From Pseudomonadota bacterium (GTDB taxonomy: Bacteria > BMS3Abin14): a DNA stretch of 6,110 nucleotides. The notes under the pieces are model-generated. The model did no database searches. It was not told where the DNA came from and saw nothing but the letters and a program-made list of their open reading frames with translations. Position numbers and translations under genes: made by a program. The stretch's first letter is position 1. Every line of letters starts with the position of its first letter. This document shows, piece after piece, positions 1-5,921 of this stretch. The DNA lies in assembly GCA_030636965.1 (NCBI GenBank), contig DAOVVW010000062.1, forward strand, positions 1-6,110. The letters are read 5' to 3'.

Positions 1-200
1 AGAACTCCGCCGCAATCGTACACCTCCTTAAGATGATCGTGGCCATCGTGGAATTCACTGCGTATCGCTAAACACACCTGACCGGACTTTACTGTCCGGC
101 TGTCAATACTTATGCCGGTCAACAGGGAAGGCCCATCGGCGCTTGTGATAAGCGCGCCTCCCGTTCCAGCGATTATATCCTTGAGGTGATACTTGATCAC
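1..200 (-). CDS. murF: MurF, UDP-MurNAc-tripeptide:D-Ala-D-Ala ligase (N-terminal part, cut by window edge)
   Basis: Only the first 66 codons and two bases are present. MurF is the cytoplasmic ATP-dependent ligase that adds D-Ala-D-Ala to the UDP-MurNAc tripeptide, the step after MurE. The visible part is the N-terminal substrate-binding domain. It has the typical Mur pattern: a hydrophobic first helix (KYHLKDIIAGTGG), then GISIDSRTVKSGQVCLAI near residues 29-46 and FHDGHDHL near 50-57, matching the family signature DSR-x-V-x-x-G and F-DGH-F. The P-loop and catalytic domain lie outside the window. The start is GTG at 200-198, overlapping the murE stop by four bases (GTGA). It is supported by a GGGGAG Shine-Dalgarno seven bases upstream inside murE, and no ATG competes. 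The family call rests on the signature and on position after murE. The rest of the gene cannot be judged. Confidence 0.88.
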   Translation of the reverse strand, partial: MIKYHLKDIIAGTGGALITSADGPSLLTGISIDSRTVKSGQVCLAIRSEFHDGHDHLKEVYDCGGV

Positions 201-1663
201 AGTTCGCTCTCCCCGGATTTCCTTATCGCCTCAGCCAGCTCATCCGCATCTGAAAAGGGCAGGGTCCGCTCCCCGACTATCTGGTAGTTCTCGTGCCCTT
301 TTCCGGCCAAAACCAGCACATCCCCCGATTCAGCCTTATCTACACCGAGTCGAATAGCTTCTCTTCTATCGGAAACTCTTCTCACAGCCGGATTGCCCAC
401 TGTCAGACCATTGAATATATCGTCAATGATCTTTTCCGGATCCTCAGTCCTGGGATTGTCGGAAGTTACAAAGATGATATCCGCCAGCCTTTCGGCGATC
501 TCACCCATAATGGGACGCTTGGTTTTATCCCTGTCACCCCCGCATCCAAAGATCAGGACCACTCTTCCCCGGACCAGTTCCCGTACGTTTTTCAGCAGAT
601 TGTCCAGGGCATCGGGAGTGTGGGCATAATCAACCAGGGCCATATATGGCTGACCGCGGTCGATCTTCTCGAAACGTCCGGGCACCCTGTGGACCTGGCA
701 AATACCCTCTGAAATGCTGTCTGCATCCAGGCCGAGCAGGCCGCAGACGCCCACTGCCGCCATAATGTTTGAAACATTAAAGAGTCCCGGAAGCGGGGAA
801 TCTACATCCACCTTCCCCCAGGGCGTGTTAAGAGAACAGCGGCTGCCCCAATCTTCCAATTCAACTTTCCCATCAGGCCTGATCTCTCCTTTTTCCATAC
901 CGAAAAGGAGGGTTTTGCTTTTAACCTTCTCTATCAGCCTTCTGCCGAAGGGATCATCGTAATTGATAAGGCAGTGAGCAACCTCGCTCTCCTCGAAGAG
1001 GCTGATCTTTGCAGCGAAGTAATCCTCCATATCCTCGTGAAAATCCAGATGGTCGGCCGTAAGGTTTGTGAACACTGCCACTTCCATTCTGACTCCGGTG
1101 ACCCTCTTTAGAGTGAGAGCGTGAGATGAAACTTCTATGATGCATGCTGTGCTGCCGCTGTCGGCCATGTCAGTCATCATAGCGGCAAGATCAGGGGCCT
1201 CCGGGGTCGTCCTGGAAGCGCTGATGACTTCTCCACCAACCAGATACTGAACAGTCCCCACCAACCCGGCGTCTACACCGGCATTTTCCAGAATTCCATG
1301 GACAAGATATGCCGTAGTAGTCTTACCGTTCGTTCCTGTAATACCGACTACTTTCAGCCTGCTTGACGGATCGCCGTAGAAATTTTTCGAAGCCAGAGCC
1401 AGGGCACGCCTGATATCATCTGAAACAACGATAGAACTCCCTTTGAGCCCTCCAATTTCCCTCTCAAGCAGGAAGGAACCGGCTCCCTTTTCTCTTGCAT
1501 CAAGCACAAAATCGGCGCCATCGTGAGCCTGGCCCCTCACCGCTGCGAACAGATCCCCGGGTTTGACCCTTCGTGAGTCATACCGGATCCCGGCTACATC
1601 CACGTTTTGTGACCCCAGAAAACTGAGTCCTTCGATCCCGGCCATAACCTCCCTTAATTTCAT
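197..1663 (-). CDS. murE: MurE, UDP-MurNAc-L-Ala-D-Glu:meso-diaminopimelate ligase
   Basis: This cytoplasmic ATP-dependent ligase adds the third residue to the peptidoglycan stem peptide. The protein is 488 residues, normal for the family. The N-terminal uridine-nucleotide domain has YDSRRVKPGDLFAAVRG (28-44). The central ATPase domain has the P-loop GITGTNGKTTT (107-117), the TTPEAPDL loop (152-159), IIEVSSHAL (175-183), TNLTADHLDFH (199-209) and the lysine expected to be carbamoylated at K219 in YFAAKISLFE. The C-terminal domain has VDYAHTPDAL, IFGCGGDRDKTKRP, SDNPRTEDP (401-409) and AGKGHENYQ. DNPR at 402-405 is the known marker of meso-DAP rather than L-Lys specificity. The ATG at 1663 gives the usual MKL-type N-terminus but has no clear Shine-Dalgarno. 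The internal ATG at codon 7 follows AGGGAGGTT too closely to be a better start. Upstream lies the hairpin element that separates it from ftsI; downstream it overlaps murF by four bases. Confidence 0.97.
   Translation of the reverse strand: MKLREVMAGIEGLSFLGSQNVDVAGIRYDSRRVKPGDLFAAVRGQAHDGADFVLDAREKGAGSFLLEREIGGLKGSSIVVSDDIRRALALASKNFYGDPSSRLKVVGITGTNGKTTTAYLVHGILENAGVDAGLVGTVQYLVGGEVISASRTTPEAPDLAAMMTDMADSGSTACIIEVSSHALTLKRVTGVRMEVAVFTNLTADHLDFHEDMEDYFAAKISLFEESEVAHCLINYDDPFGRRLIEKVKSKTLLFGMEKGEIRPDGKVELEDWGSRCSLNTPWGKVDVDSPLPGLFNVSNIMAAVGVCGLLGLDADSISEGICQVHRVPGRFEKIDRGQPYMALVDYAHTPDALDNLLKNVRELVRGRVVLIFGCGGDRDKTKRPIMGEIAERLADIIFVTSDNPRTEDPEKIIDDIFNGLTVGNPAVRRVSDRREAIRLGVDKAESGDVLVLAGKGHENYQIVGERTLPFSDADELAEAIRKSGESEL
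208..214 (-). promoter_or_regulatory. Ribosome binding site of murF, deciding the GTG start
   Basis: On the minus strand GGGGAGA lies within the last codons of murE, seven bases before the GTG at 200. It is a good match to the anti-Shine-Dalgarno sequence at normal spacing. It fixes the non-ATG start and the GTGA overlap, so murE and murF are probably translationally coupled. Confidence 0.7.
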
Positions 1664-1684
1664 GGTTCAGTCGTTGATATGGTC

Positions 1685-1711
1685 GTAAAAAGTCCATTCA
1701 TGGCTTTTTAC
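1685..1711 (-). repeat. Hairpin 5 (8 bp + 3 bp stem with one bulge)
   Basis: GTAAAAAG and CTTTTTAC (1685-1692 with 1704-1711) form the lower stem. CCA/TGG (1694-1696 with 1701-1703) continues it past one bulged base at 1693, with a UGAA loop in the transcribed sense. It is the element's hairpin nearest murE. The U run is part of the stem and not a tail, so a terminator role is unlikely. Confidence 0.75.
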
Positions 1712-1716
1712 TCCGC

Positions 1717-1746
1717 GGAAAGCGAAAAGTGTCATTTTCACTTTCC
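1717..1746 (-). repeat. Hairpin 4 (12-bp stem with one wobble)
   Basis: Arms 1717-1728 and 1735-1746 pair at 11 of 12 positions by Watson-Crick rules, with a six-base loop at 1729-1734. The remaining position is U-G in the minus-strand RNA and C-A on the plus strand. Confidence 0.75.
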
Positions 1747-1750
1747 TCTC

Positions 1751-1783
1751 AAATCAACAACTTGCAGTGCAAGTCAATGATTT
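1751..1783 (-). repeat. Hairpin 3 (16-nt arms around a single central base)
   Basis: Arms 1751-1766 and 1768-1783 are palindromic around 1767. There is an outer 6-bp stem, a three-position irregularity, and an inner 7-bp stem whose tip must open to form a loop. In the minus-strand RNA the irregular positions become two G-U wobbles and one U-U. On the plus strand they would be A-C or A-A mismatches. Confidence 0.75.
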
Positions 1784-1785
1784 GG

Positions 1786-1803
1786 GCGCCCCTCAATGGG
1801 CGC
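1786..1803 (-). repeat. Hairpin 2 (6-bp GC stem)
   Basis: Arms GCGCCC (1786-1791) and GGGCGC (1798-1803) pair around a six-base loop (1792-1797). It directly abuts hairpin 1. The stem is short but all G-C. Confidence 0.65.
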
Positions 1804-1831
1804 GTTGATGACTTCTTGCGAAGTCATCAAC
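1804..1831 (-). repeat. Hairpin 1 (perfect 12-bp stem, GCAA tetraloop)
   Basis: Arms 1804-1815 and 1820-1831 are perfectly complementary over 12 bp. In the transcribed (minus) sense the loop is GCAA closed by C-G, a GNRA tetraloop, which is unusually stable. No U tract follows, so it is not an intrinsic terminator. It lies eight bases after the ftsI stop codon and forms one end of the MITE-like element. Confidence 0.85.
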
Positions 1832-1839
1832 CGTTCATG

Positions 1840-3900
1840 CTACAGAGGTCTTTCACCTGCAGCATGAAAATCCAGACTTTCCTTTTTCAGCGGCGTCCCG
1901 TTTCTCTGGCTCGAGGCCACACGCCGGTCCTTTATTCTGGGCTGTAGTGTGACCGATATGAACTTCTGTACAGGTTTTCCGGCAGACGGGTTCTGACTCA
2001 CCACAACTCCCGAACCATTGACTTCGATACTGTGTTCGAATCCCGCAAGTTTTATGAGAGCTTCCCTGAGCGTCAATCCGGTGAGATCCGGCATGACCTG
2101 CTCGCCGACAGGTTCTGCATTCTGCCTGCTGTCAGCAATTACCGGTTCTGCCTTGTTTCGTTCCTGATCAGGATGGTTGTTATCCTGGTTTATTTCCGGC
2201 TCGACACCCAGATATTTCAGGGATTTGGATATGGCCTCAGCCCAGACAGGAGCAGCAATTACACCTCCGTAAATTTCTCTGGCAGGTTCATCTATTACGA
2301 CGATGGCAGTCAGAACAGGATCTTGAGCAGGCGCAAACCCCGCAAATGAGGCCACAAAATGAGTATTGGAATAGGATCCCTCTTCTTTTGAAAATTTCTG
2401 TGCCGTCCCCGTCTTGCCGGCGACCCTGTAACCGGGAATAGCGGCCCTGAAACCCGAACCGCCCTGTCCAGTTACCGAAACCAGCATTCCCGCCATTTTC
2501 CTGGCTGTGTCCTCATCGATAACCCTGTGCAGTAACTGCGGATGATTCTGCATGATCACTGTTCCTGACGAGGATGTGATCTCCTCCACAAGATAGGGTT
2601 TGAGAAGGATGCCGCCCGTCGCCAATGTATTTACAGCGTTTACCATCTGAAGGGGTGTCACCCCCAGACCCTGCCCGAATGCGATGTTAGCTGTATCGAC
2701 CTGGGTCCAACCAGATGCAGCACGGACTGTTCCGCTTCTCACTCCCGGAAGCAGGATGTCCATCCGTTCACCGAATCCAAAGTCCGTTATGTATTTTTCC
2801 AGCCGTTCACTTCCCACCTGAAGACCGACCCTGCTCGCGCCTATATTGCTTGATTTGCGCAGGATACCCCTCAAGGTCAGCCAGCCGTGTGGGATCTGGT
2901 CGTTAATAACGGCATCAGCAACCTGGAATTTTCCGTTTCCGCAGTAGATTATGTCCTTGTCATCATAAACTTTGTCCTGCAGTGCAGCGGCAATGGTTAC
3001 AATTTTGAATGTGGAACCGGGCTCATATTCAAAATTTACTGTGCGGTTTCTGTACTCGGAGGATCCGTAATCCTGAAAGTTGTTGGGGTTGAATCCCGGA
3101 TAGCTTGCCATGGCCAGTATCCTGCCGGTAGCGCTTTCCATAACAACCAGGGCTCCGCCGGCCGCATCCACTGCTCCAGCACCTGCCTCCAGGGCCTGCT
3201 CCGCGAAGTGCTGGATCGTTCTGTCGATAGTCAGTTTTACCGTTGACCCTCTGAAAGGCTCAATCGCCCACCTGCTGTCGGGGACATAGGAGGATCCCAG
3301 CCCATCCTTGGCAAGCATCCGCTCTCCCGCACCACCCTTGAGCTGCTCATCAAGGGAATATTCCAGTCCTTCAAGTCCGCGATCGATTCCCACGAAACCC
3401 AGAACAGGCGCCGCAAGCCCCTTGTTGGGATAATACCGGCGAGACTCTTCCTGAATCCCGACCCCCTTGATATCCAACTCAGCTACGATCTTCGCCTCTT
3501 CGGGAGAGATCTTGCGCTTGAGCCAGACAAATCCTTTTCCGCTCTTCAGCCGCCGGGCCAGTACTTTCCAGTCTGTATTAAGTGCCCCCGCAAGGACCTT
3601 TGCTGCCTGCCGTTTATCCTCAACCTGTTCCCGAAAGGCATAAACTGATGAAACCGGAACGCTGATAGCCAGGGGGTTGGCGTTTCTGTCCAGTATCGCT
3701 CCCCGGCGCGGCTGGATCTTGACAACCATCTGGCTCTGACGAGCCGCCCTGTCCCTGAGCATATCTCTGGTCAGTACTTGTAAATGAAAAGCCTTTGCGG
3801 CCGGGATTATCAGAAGGGCGGGAAGTACAATGGATAGAAAACGAATGCGGCCCTTGACTGTCCGGGTCTGTCGGCATCCTTTTTCTGCTTTCTGGCTCAT
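1840..3900 (-). CDS. ftsI: FtsI / PBP3-type septal peptidoglycan transpeptidase with C-terminal PASTA domain
   Basis: This class B penicillin-binding protein crosslinks septal peptidoglycan in the periplasm, working with FtsW and the FtsQLB complex. It has 686 residues. A single N-terminal membrane anchor lies around residues 18-38, preceded by a basic cytoplasmic stretch. The PBP dimerisation domain follows from about 60 to 215 (RRGAILDRNANPLA at 65-78; YYPNKGLAAPVLGFVG at 156-171). The transpeptidase domain spans about 245-560, with all three active-site motifs intact: S296-T-F-K299, S350-S-N352 and K496-T-G498. A linker rich in N, D, E, P and Q (about 566-600) leads to one PASTA domain (about 602-652, starting VMPDLTGLTLREAL), then a 34-residue charged tail. 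A C-terminal PASTA is known from SpoVD/PbpB of Firmicutes and, as I recall, from deltaproteobacterial FtsI; E. coli FtsI lacks it. The ATG overlaps the ftsL stop (ATGA); its own Shine-Dalgarno is weak, suggesting translational coupling. Confidence 0.96.
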   Translation of the reverse strand: MSQKAEKGCRQTRTVKGRIRFLSIVLPALLIIPAAKAFHLQVLTRDMLRDRAARQSQMVVKIQPRRGAILDRNANPLAISVPVSSVYAFREQVEDKRQAAKVLAGALNTDWKVLARRLKSGKGFVWLKRKISPEEAKIVAELDIKGVGIQEESRRYYPNKGLAAPVLGFVGIDRGLEGLEYSLDEQLKGGAGERMLAKDGLGSSYVPDSRWAIEPFRGSTVKLTIDRTIQHFAEQALEAGAGAVDAAGGALVVMESATGRILAMASYPGFNPNNFQDYGSSEYRNRTVNFEYEPGSTFKIVTIAAALQDKVYDDKDIIYCGNGKFQVADAVINDQIPHGWLTLRGILRKSSNIGASRVGLQVGSERLEKYITDFGFGERMDILLPGVRSGTVRAASGWTQVDTANIAFGQGLGVTPLQMVNAVNTLATGGILLKPYLVEEITSSSGTVIMQNHPQLLHRVIDEDTARKMAGMLVSVTGQGGSGFRAAIPGYRVAGKTGTAQKFSKEEGSYSNTHFVASFAGFAPAQDPVLTAIVVIDEPAREIYGGVIAAPVWAEAISKSLKYLGVEPEINQDNNHPDQERNKAEPVIADSRQNAEPVGEQVMPDLTGLTLREALIKLAGFEHSIEVNGSGVVVSQNPSAGKPVQKFISVTLQPRIKDRRVASSQRNGTPLKKESLDFHAAGERPL

Positions 3901-4217
3901 CTCACTATTCTTATCTGTCCAGGAAGGGGTTCTGCAAAACCCAGCCGTTTTCTCGCAAATTCCTCTATTCTGACCGGATTGCTGAGCATCTCCTTCTCAA
4001 TCTCCATAGCGCGTTTCTGGTCGTGAAGCTTGGCCGTCTTCTTTTCAAGAACCCTGATCTCATACCCCGCATTTACAAAGGCCACTCTTCGCCAGACTGT
4101 AAGAAAGATGGCACAACCGATCAGCATTACGGCAACTGAAGCCAGGAGTGTTTCCCGGAGGCCGAAAGATGCCACCGACTGTTTTTCCCTGCCCTTTACG
4201 CCGGCTACTGCGCCCAT
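3897..4217 (-). CDS. ftsL: FtsL, bitopic cell-division protein
   Basis: FtsL joins FtsB and FtsQ to form the scaffold that activates FtsWI at the septum. The 106-residue protein has the expected layout: a short basic cytoplasmic N-terminus (1-22), one transmembrane helix (about 24-42, LLASVAVMLIGCAIFLTVW), then a periplasmic coiled coil rich in E, K and L (about 50-78). It ends with the conserved distal motif NPVRIEEFARKRLGF (80-94). Sequence conservation in this family is low, so the call rests on topology, the PxRIEExARxxLG motif and position between rsmH and ftsI. The ATG at 4217 lies 13 bases inside rsmH and is preceded five bases upstream by AAAGGGGG (4223-4230 on the plus strand), a strong Shine-Dalgarno. 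Its stop overlaps the ftsI start. Confidence 0.92.
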   Translation of the reverse strand: MGAVAGVKGREKQSVASFGLRETLLASVAVMLIGCAIFLTVWRRVAFVNAGYEIRVLEKKTAKLHDQKRAMEIEKEMLSNPVRIEEFARKRLGFAEPLPGQIRIVR

Positions 4218-5167
4218 ATGGACCCCCTTTCAAATATCCTGAGCTTCGCGCTTCTGCTGCGGGGGTTTACGCTGACCTCATCGTCGCCAGGGGTTATGGG
4301 CTTTTTGGTGACAATTCGTCCCATGGGTTTTTCATCGCACACACATATGGGAAAGTCGGGAGGACATGTGCACGGAGCCTCTAGTTTTTTGAACTTTCTC
4401 TTCACTATCCGGTCCTCCAGCGAGTGAAAGGAGATGACGGCTATTCTTCCGCCTTCGGTCAGCCGCATTACACCTGGAAGCAACACTTTCTCCAGGGCTT
4501 CCAGTTCCCTGTTGACCTCTATTCTCAGTGCCTGAAAAGTTCTTGTTGCCGGGTTTATAGAGCCCGGCTTTCCTCTTCTGAGCACTCCTTTTACTATTTC
4601 GCTGAGTCTGCTTGTAGTTGTTATCCTGCCTTTAGCCCTCTCCTCCACAATGGCCGCCGCGATCCTGTTTGCCTGCTTTTCCTCTCCGTACCTGTAAAAG
4701 ATCATTCTCAGGTCATCAACAGAGTAGCCATTGATCACGTCCTCTGCGGTCAGTTCTCCTTCCCTGTCCATTCTCATGTCCAGTGGCCCGTCAGCCATGA
4801 AGGAAAAGCCTCTGTCCGGGTCGTCCAGCTGCATACTGGAAACACCCAGATCCAGGAGCATGCCGTCTACCAGCTCAAAGTCGGAAGCTTCCATGAGATC
4901 CTCTATATCGGCAAAGCTTCCGTGGACCAGTTCCACACGTTTCCCGTAGGTCGCCAGTTTTCTCCTCGCCAGTTCCAGCGCTTCGGCATCCCTGTCAAGA
5001 CCTACCACATGGGTTTCCTCATATCGGCTAAGGATCTGGTCCGCATGGCCTCCCTCGCCCAGGGTCCCATCAAGGTAAATCCCGCCCTCCCGGATTTTCA
5101 GCCCCTCCAGAACCTCTTCCAGAAGGACAGGGATATGACCCAAAGCTCCCACGTTTCCGGCCATCAT
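4205..5167 (-). CDS. rsmH: RsmH (MraW), 16S rRNA m4C1402 N4-methyltransferase
   Basis: This SAM-dependent enzyme methylates N4 of C1402 in the 16S rRNA decoding centre. The protein has 320 residues, standard length. Motifs in order: HIPVLLEEVLEGL (11-23), the SAM-binding YLDGTLGEGGHADQIL (31-46), GLDRDAEAL (56-64), DGMLLDLGVSSMQLDDPDRGFSF (101-123) and GPLDMRMD (127-134). Then follow INPATRTFQALRIEVNREL (204-222), ISFHSLEDRIVK (245-256) and a paired CxC...CxC cluster (C266, C268, C275, C277) seen in many family members. Start is ATG at 5167 with a second ATG next to it. The Shine-Dalgarno is weak and the gap to the mraZ stop is 36 bp, so it is expected to be read from the mraZ promoter. The end overlaps ftsL by 13 bp. 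Confidence 0.97.
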   Translation of the reverse strand: MMAGNVGALGHIPVLLEEVLEGLKIREGGIYLDGTLGEGGHADQILSRYEETHVVGLDRDAEALELARRKLATYGKRVELVHGSFADIEDLMEASDFELVDGMLLDLGVSSMQLDDPDRGFSFMADGPLDMRMDREGELTAEDVINGYSVDDLRMIFYRYGEEKQANRIAAAIVEERAKGRITTTSRLSEIVKGVLRRGKPGSINPATRTFQALRIEVNRELEALEKVLLPGVMRLTEGGRIAVISFHSLEDRIVKRKFKKLEAPCTCPPDFPICVCDEKPMGRIVTKKPITPGDDEVSVNPRSRSAKLRIFERGSIWAQ

Positions 5168-5203
5168 TTTTTATCGCTTTACATCCGATAGCCGCCTGCC
5201 GGA

Positions 5204-5656
5204 CTAGAGTCCGAACTCAGACAGCTCCTCGGAAATCTGATCGAAGTTATCCATGGCATGCTGGATCTCCTCATTCCATTGATTCTGACCCCATATTTCG
5301 ATCTTGTTGAGCATCCCGGCCAATACTACCTGCCTGTCCAGTGCTGCGGCGTTTCTGAGGGTCGGTGGTATGAGGATCCTTCCCTGGCGATCCAGGTCAC
5401 ATTCAGTGGCACCTGAGTAGAAGTAACGTAGAAATGCCTGGACGTTTGATTTCAGCGCGGAAAGATTGCTGGCTTTTGCCTCTATTGCTTCCCATTCCTC
5501 GGGAGTGTATATTACAAGACAGCGCGGCAGATTAGTCAGGACAATACGTCCGTTATGGTTGTCCACAATGATCTCCCGGAACCTTGCCGGGATACTAAGG
5601 CGGCCCTTATCATCAATGGAATGTTCGAATCTGCCTCTGAAAAGAATAGCGCTCAT
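5204..5656 (-). CDS. mraZ: MraZ, transcriptional repressor of the dcw cluster
   Basis: MraZ is a ring-forming DNA-binding protein with two tandem AbrB-like (SpoVT/MraZ) folds that binds repeats upstream of its own gene. The 150-residue product shows both halves. The first has DDKGRLSIPARFR (15-27) and the second DLDRQGRILIPPTLR (87-101), both matching the family DxxGRxxxPxxxR signature. Between them lie YTPEEWEAIEAKASNL and FLRYFYSGATE, and at the end the usual KIEIWGQNQWNEE (118-130). Length is as expected. The ATG at 5656 lies about 30 bases downstream of the predicted transcription start. No canonical Shine-Dalgarno is seen; the nearest purine run is the GTGGGA of the last operator box, 11 bases upstream. 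It is the first gene of the operon and sits directly behind its own operator, so autorepression is likely. Confidence 0.97.
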   Translation of the reverse strand: MSAILFRGRFEHSIDDKGRLSIPARFREIIVDNHNGRIVLTNLPRCLVIYTPEEWEAIEAKASNLSALKSNVQAFLRYFYSGATECDLDRQGRILIPPTLRNAAALDRQVVLAGMLNKIEIWGQNQWNEEIQHAMDNFDQISEELSEFGL

Positions 5657-5667
5657 AATAAATTATT

Positions 5668-5693
5668 TCCCACTTTATCCCACATTGCCCCAC
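5668..5693 (-). promoter_or_regulatory. MraZ operator: three GTGGGR boxes at 10-bp spacing
   Basis: Read on the minus strand, GTGGGG (5693-5688), GTGGGA (5683-5678) and GTGGGA (5673-5668) form direct repeats with an exact 10-bp period, separated by 4-nt spacers CAAT and TAAA. Characterised MraZ proteins bind direct TGGGN repeats separated by 5 nt upstream of mraZ, and these match. The first box sits between the -10 element and the expected +1; the others lie in the first ~20 transcribed bases. Bound MraZ would therefore block promoter access. Confidence 0.9.
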
Positions 5694-5722
5694 AGTATAT
5701 TCACGGGCATATTCCCTGTCAA
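5694..5722 (-). promoter_or_regulatory. Sigma-70 type promoter of the mraZ-led operon
   Basis: On the minus strand TTGACA (5722-5717) is followed by a 17-bp spacer and TATACT (5699-5694). This is a full -35 consensus, the ideal spacing, and five of six bases of the -10. An AT-rich stretch with a T run lies just upstream of the -35 and could act as an UP element. The predicted start is near 5687, giving a leader of about 30 nt. It is the only strong promoter I see in the window and probably drives all the genes here. Confidence 0.88.
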
Positions 5723-5858
5723 GAAAAAGTATTTAGATTTCTATGGGTTATCGGAACCTGTGGTCGTCTTCGGCACACCATATTGTAGGGTGTTTTTGAC
5801 GGATACCAGATGCTGAAATCGGTCTTTTTTTCCGGGAAGTGGAATTTGGTGGGATGGT
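5723..5858. other. Intergenic stretch upstream of the promoter, no gene seen
   Basis: I found no credible coding region; short open frames here have no recognisable motif or ribosome binding site. The only local structures are a weak 5-bp inverted repeat ACACC/GGTGT near 5775-5795 followed by a T run on the plus strand, and a run of seven T near 5824-5830. Neither is convincing as a terminator. No upstream gene enters the window. Confidence 0.6.
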
Positions 5859-5888
5859 CTGGGCGCAGGCTCTGGGATTTGCGCCCAG
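5859..5888. repeat. 9-bp perfect inverted repeat next to the heptamer array
   Basis: CTGGGCGCA (5859-5867) and TGCGCCCAG (5880-5888) are perfect inverted repeats around a 12-base loop. The stem is GC-rich but has no T tract on either side. Its right arm runs into the first heptamer unit, so it may belong to the same repeat structure. Confidence 0.7.
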
Positions 5889-5921
5889 GTCCAAGGTCCA
5901 ACGACCAAGGTCCAAGGTCAA
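5887..5921 (+). repeat. Heptamer array 1, five tandem AGGTCCA-type units
   Basis: Units at 5887, 5894, 5901, 5908 and 5915 read AGGTCCA, AGGTCCA, ACGACCA, AGGTCCA and AGGTCAA. Three are identical and two degenerate, on an exact 7-bp register. The array faces a second array of inverted orientation about 120 bp away. Short tandem heptamers of this kind occur in intergenic DNA of several bacterial groups; no function is evident here. Confidence 0.85.

Larger units (their letters stand above)
1673..1831. mobile_element. MITE-like palindromic element between ftsI and murE
   Basis: A 159-bp non-coding block fills nearly all of the 177-bp gap between the ftsI stop (1840) and the murE start (1663). 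Its two outermost 22-bp ends (1673-1694 and 1810-1831) are imperfect inverted repeats of each other, 16 of 22 positions matching by hand alignment, each beginning GTTGAT read inward. The pentamer GTTCA flanks it on both sides (1665-1669 and 1833-1837) as a possible target duplication. The interior is almost entirely palindromic, with five successive hairpins listed separately. There is no transposase or open reading frame, so if mobile it would be a non-autonomous MITE or REP-like element. Palindromic repeats of this kind sit between genes in many deltaproteobacterial genomes, but that link is from memory. A fixed structured leader of murE is the alternative. Confidence 0.55.

Noticed and set aside
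1685..1831. Intrinsic terminator between ftsI and murE
   Set aside because: None of the five hairpins is followed by a U tract in the minus-strand sense, and murE and murF need read-through because no other strong promoter is visible.
2887..3246. 119-codon plus-strand frame inside ftsI
   Set aside because: It lies entirely within the FtsI transpeptidase region on the other strand, has no recognisable motif and no independent context.
4424..5191. 255-codon open frame on the plus strand opposite rsmH
   Set aside because: It is antisense to a complete RsmH with all family motifs; the translation shows no domain. It is a by-product of codon composition in rsmH.
5200..5213. Short inverted repeat CGGACT-AG-AGTCCG over the mraZ stop codon
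   Set aside because: Six-base arms with a two-base centre would leave a very small stem after opening a loop; with no T tract it is more likely chance.
5466..5816. 116-codon plus-strand frame crossing the mraZ start and promoter
   Set aside because: It runs antisense through the mraZ 5' end, the operator and the promoter; no motif or ribosome binding site supports it.
5848..5857. Single GTGGGA on the plus strand as another MraZ box
   Set aside because: It is isolated, in the opposite orientation and far from the promoter; MraZ sites need tandem repeats at fixed spacing.
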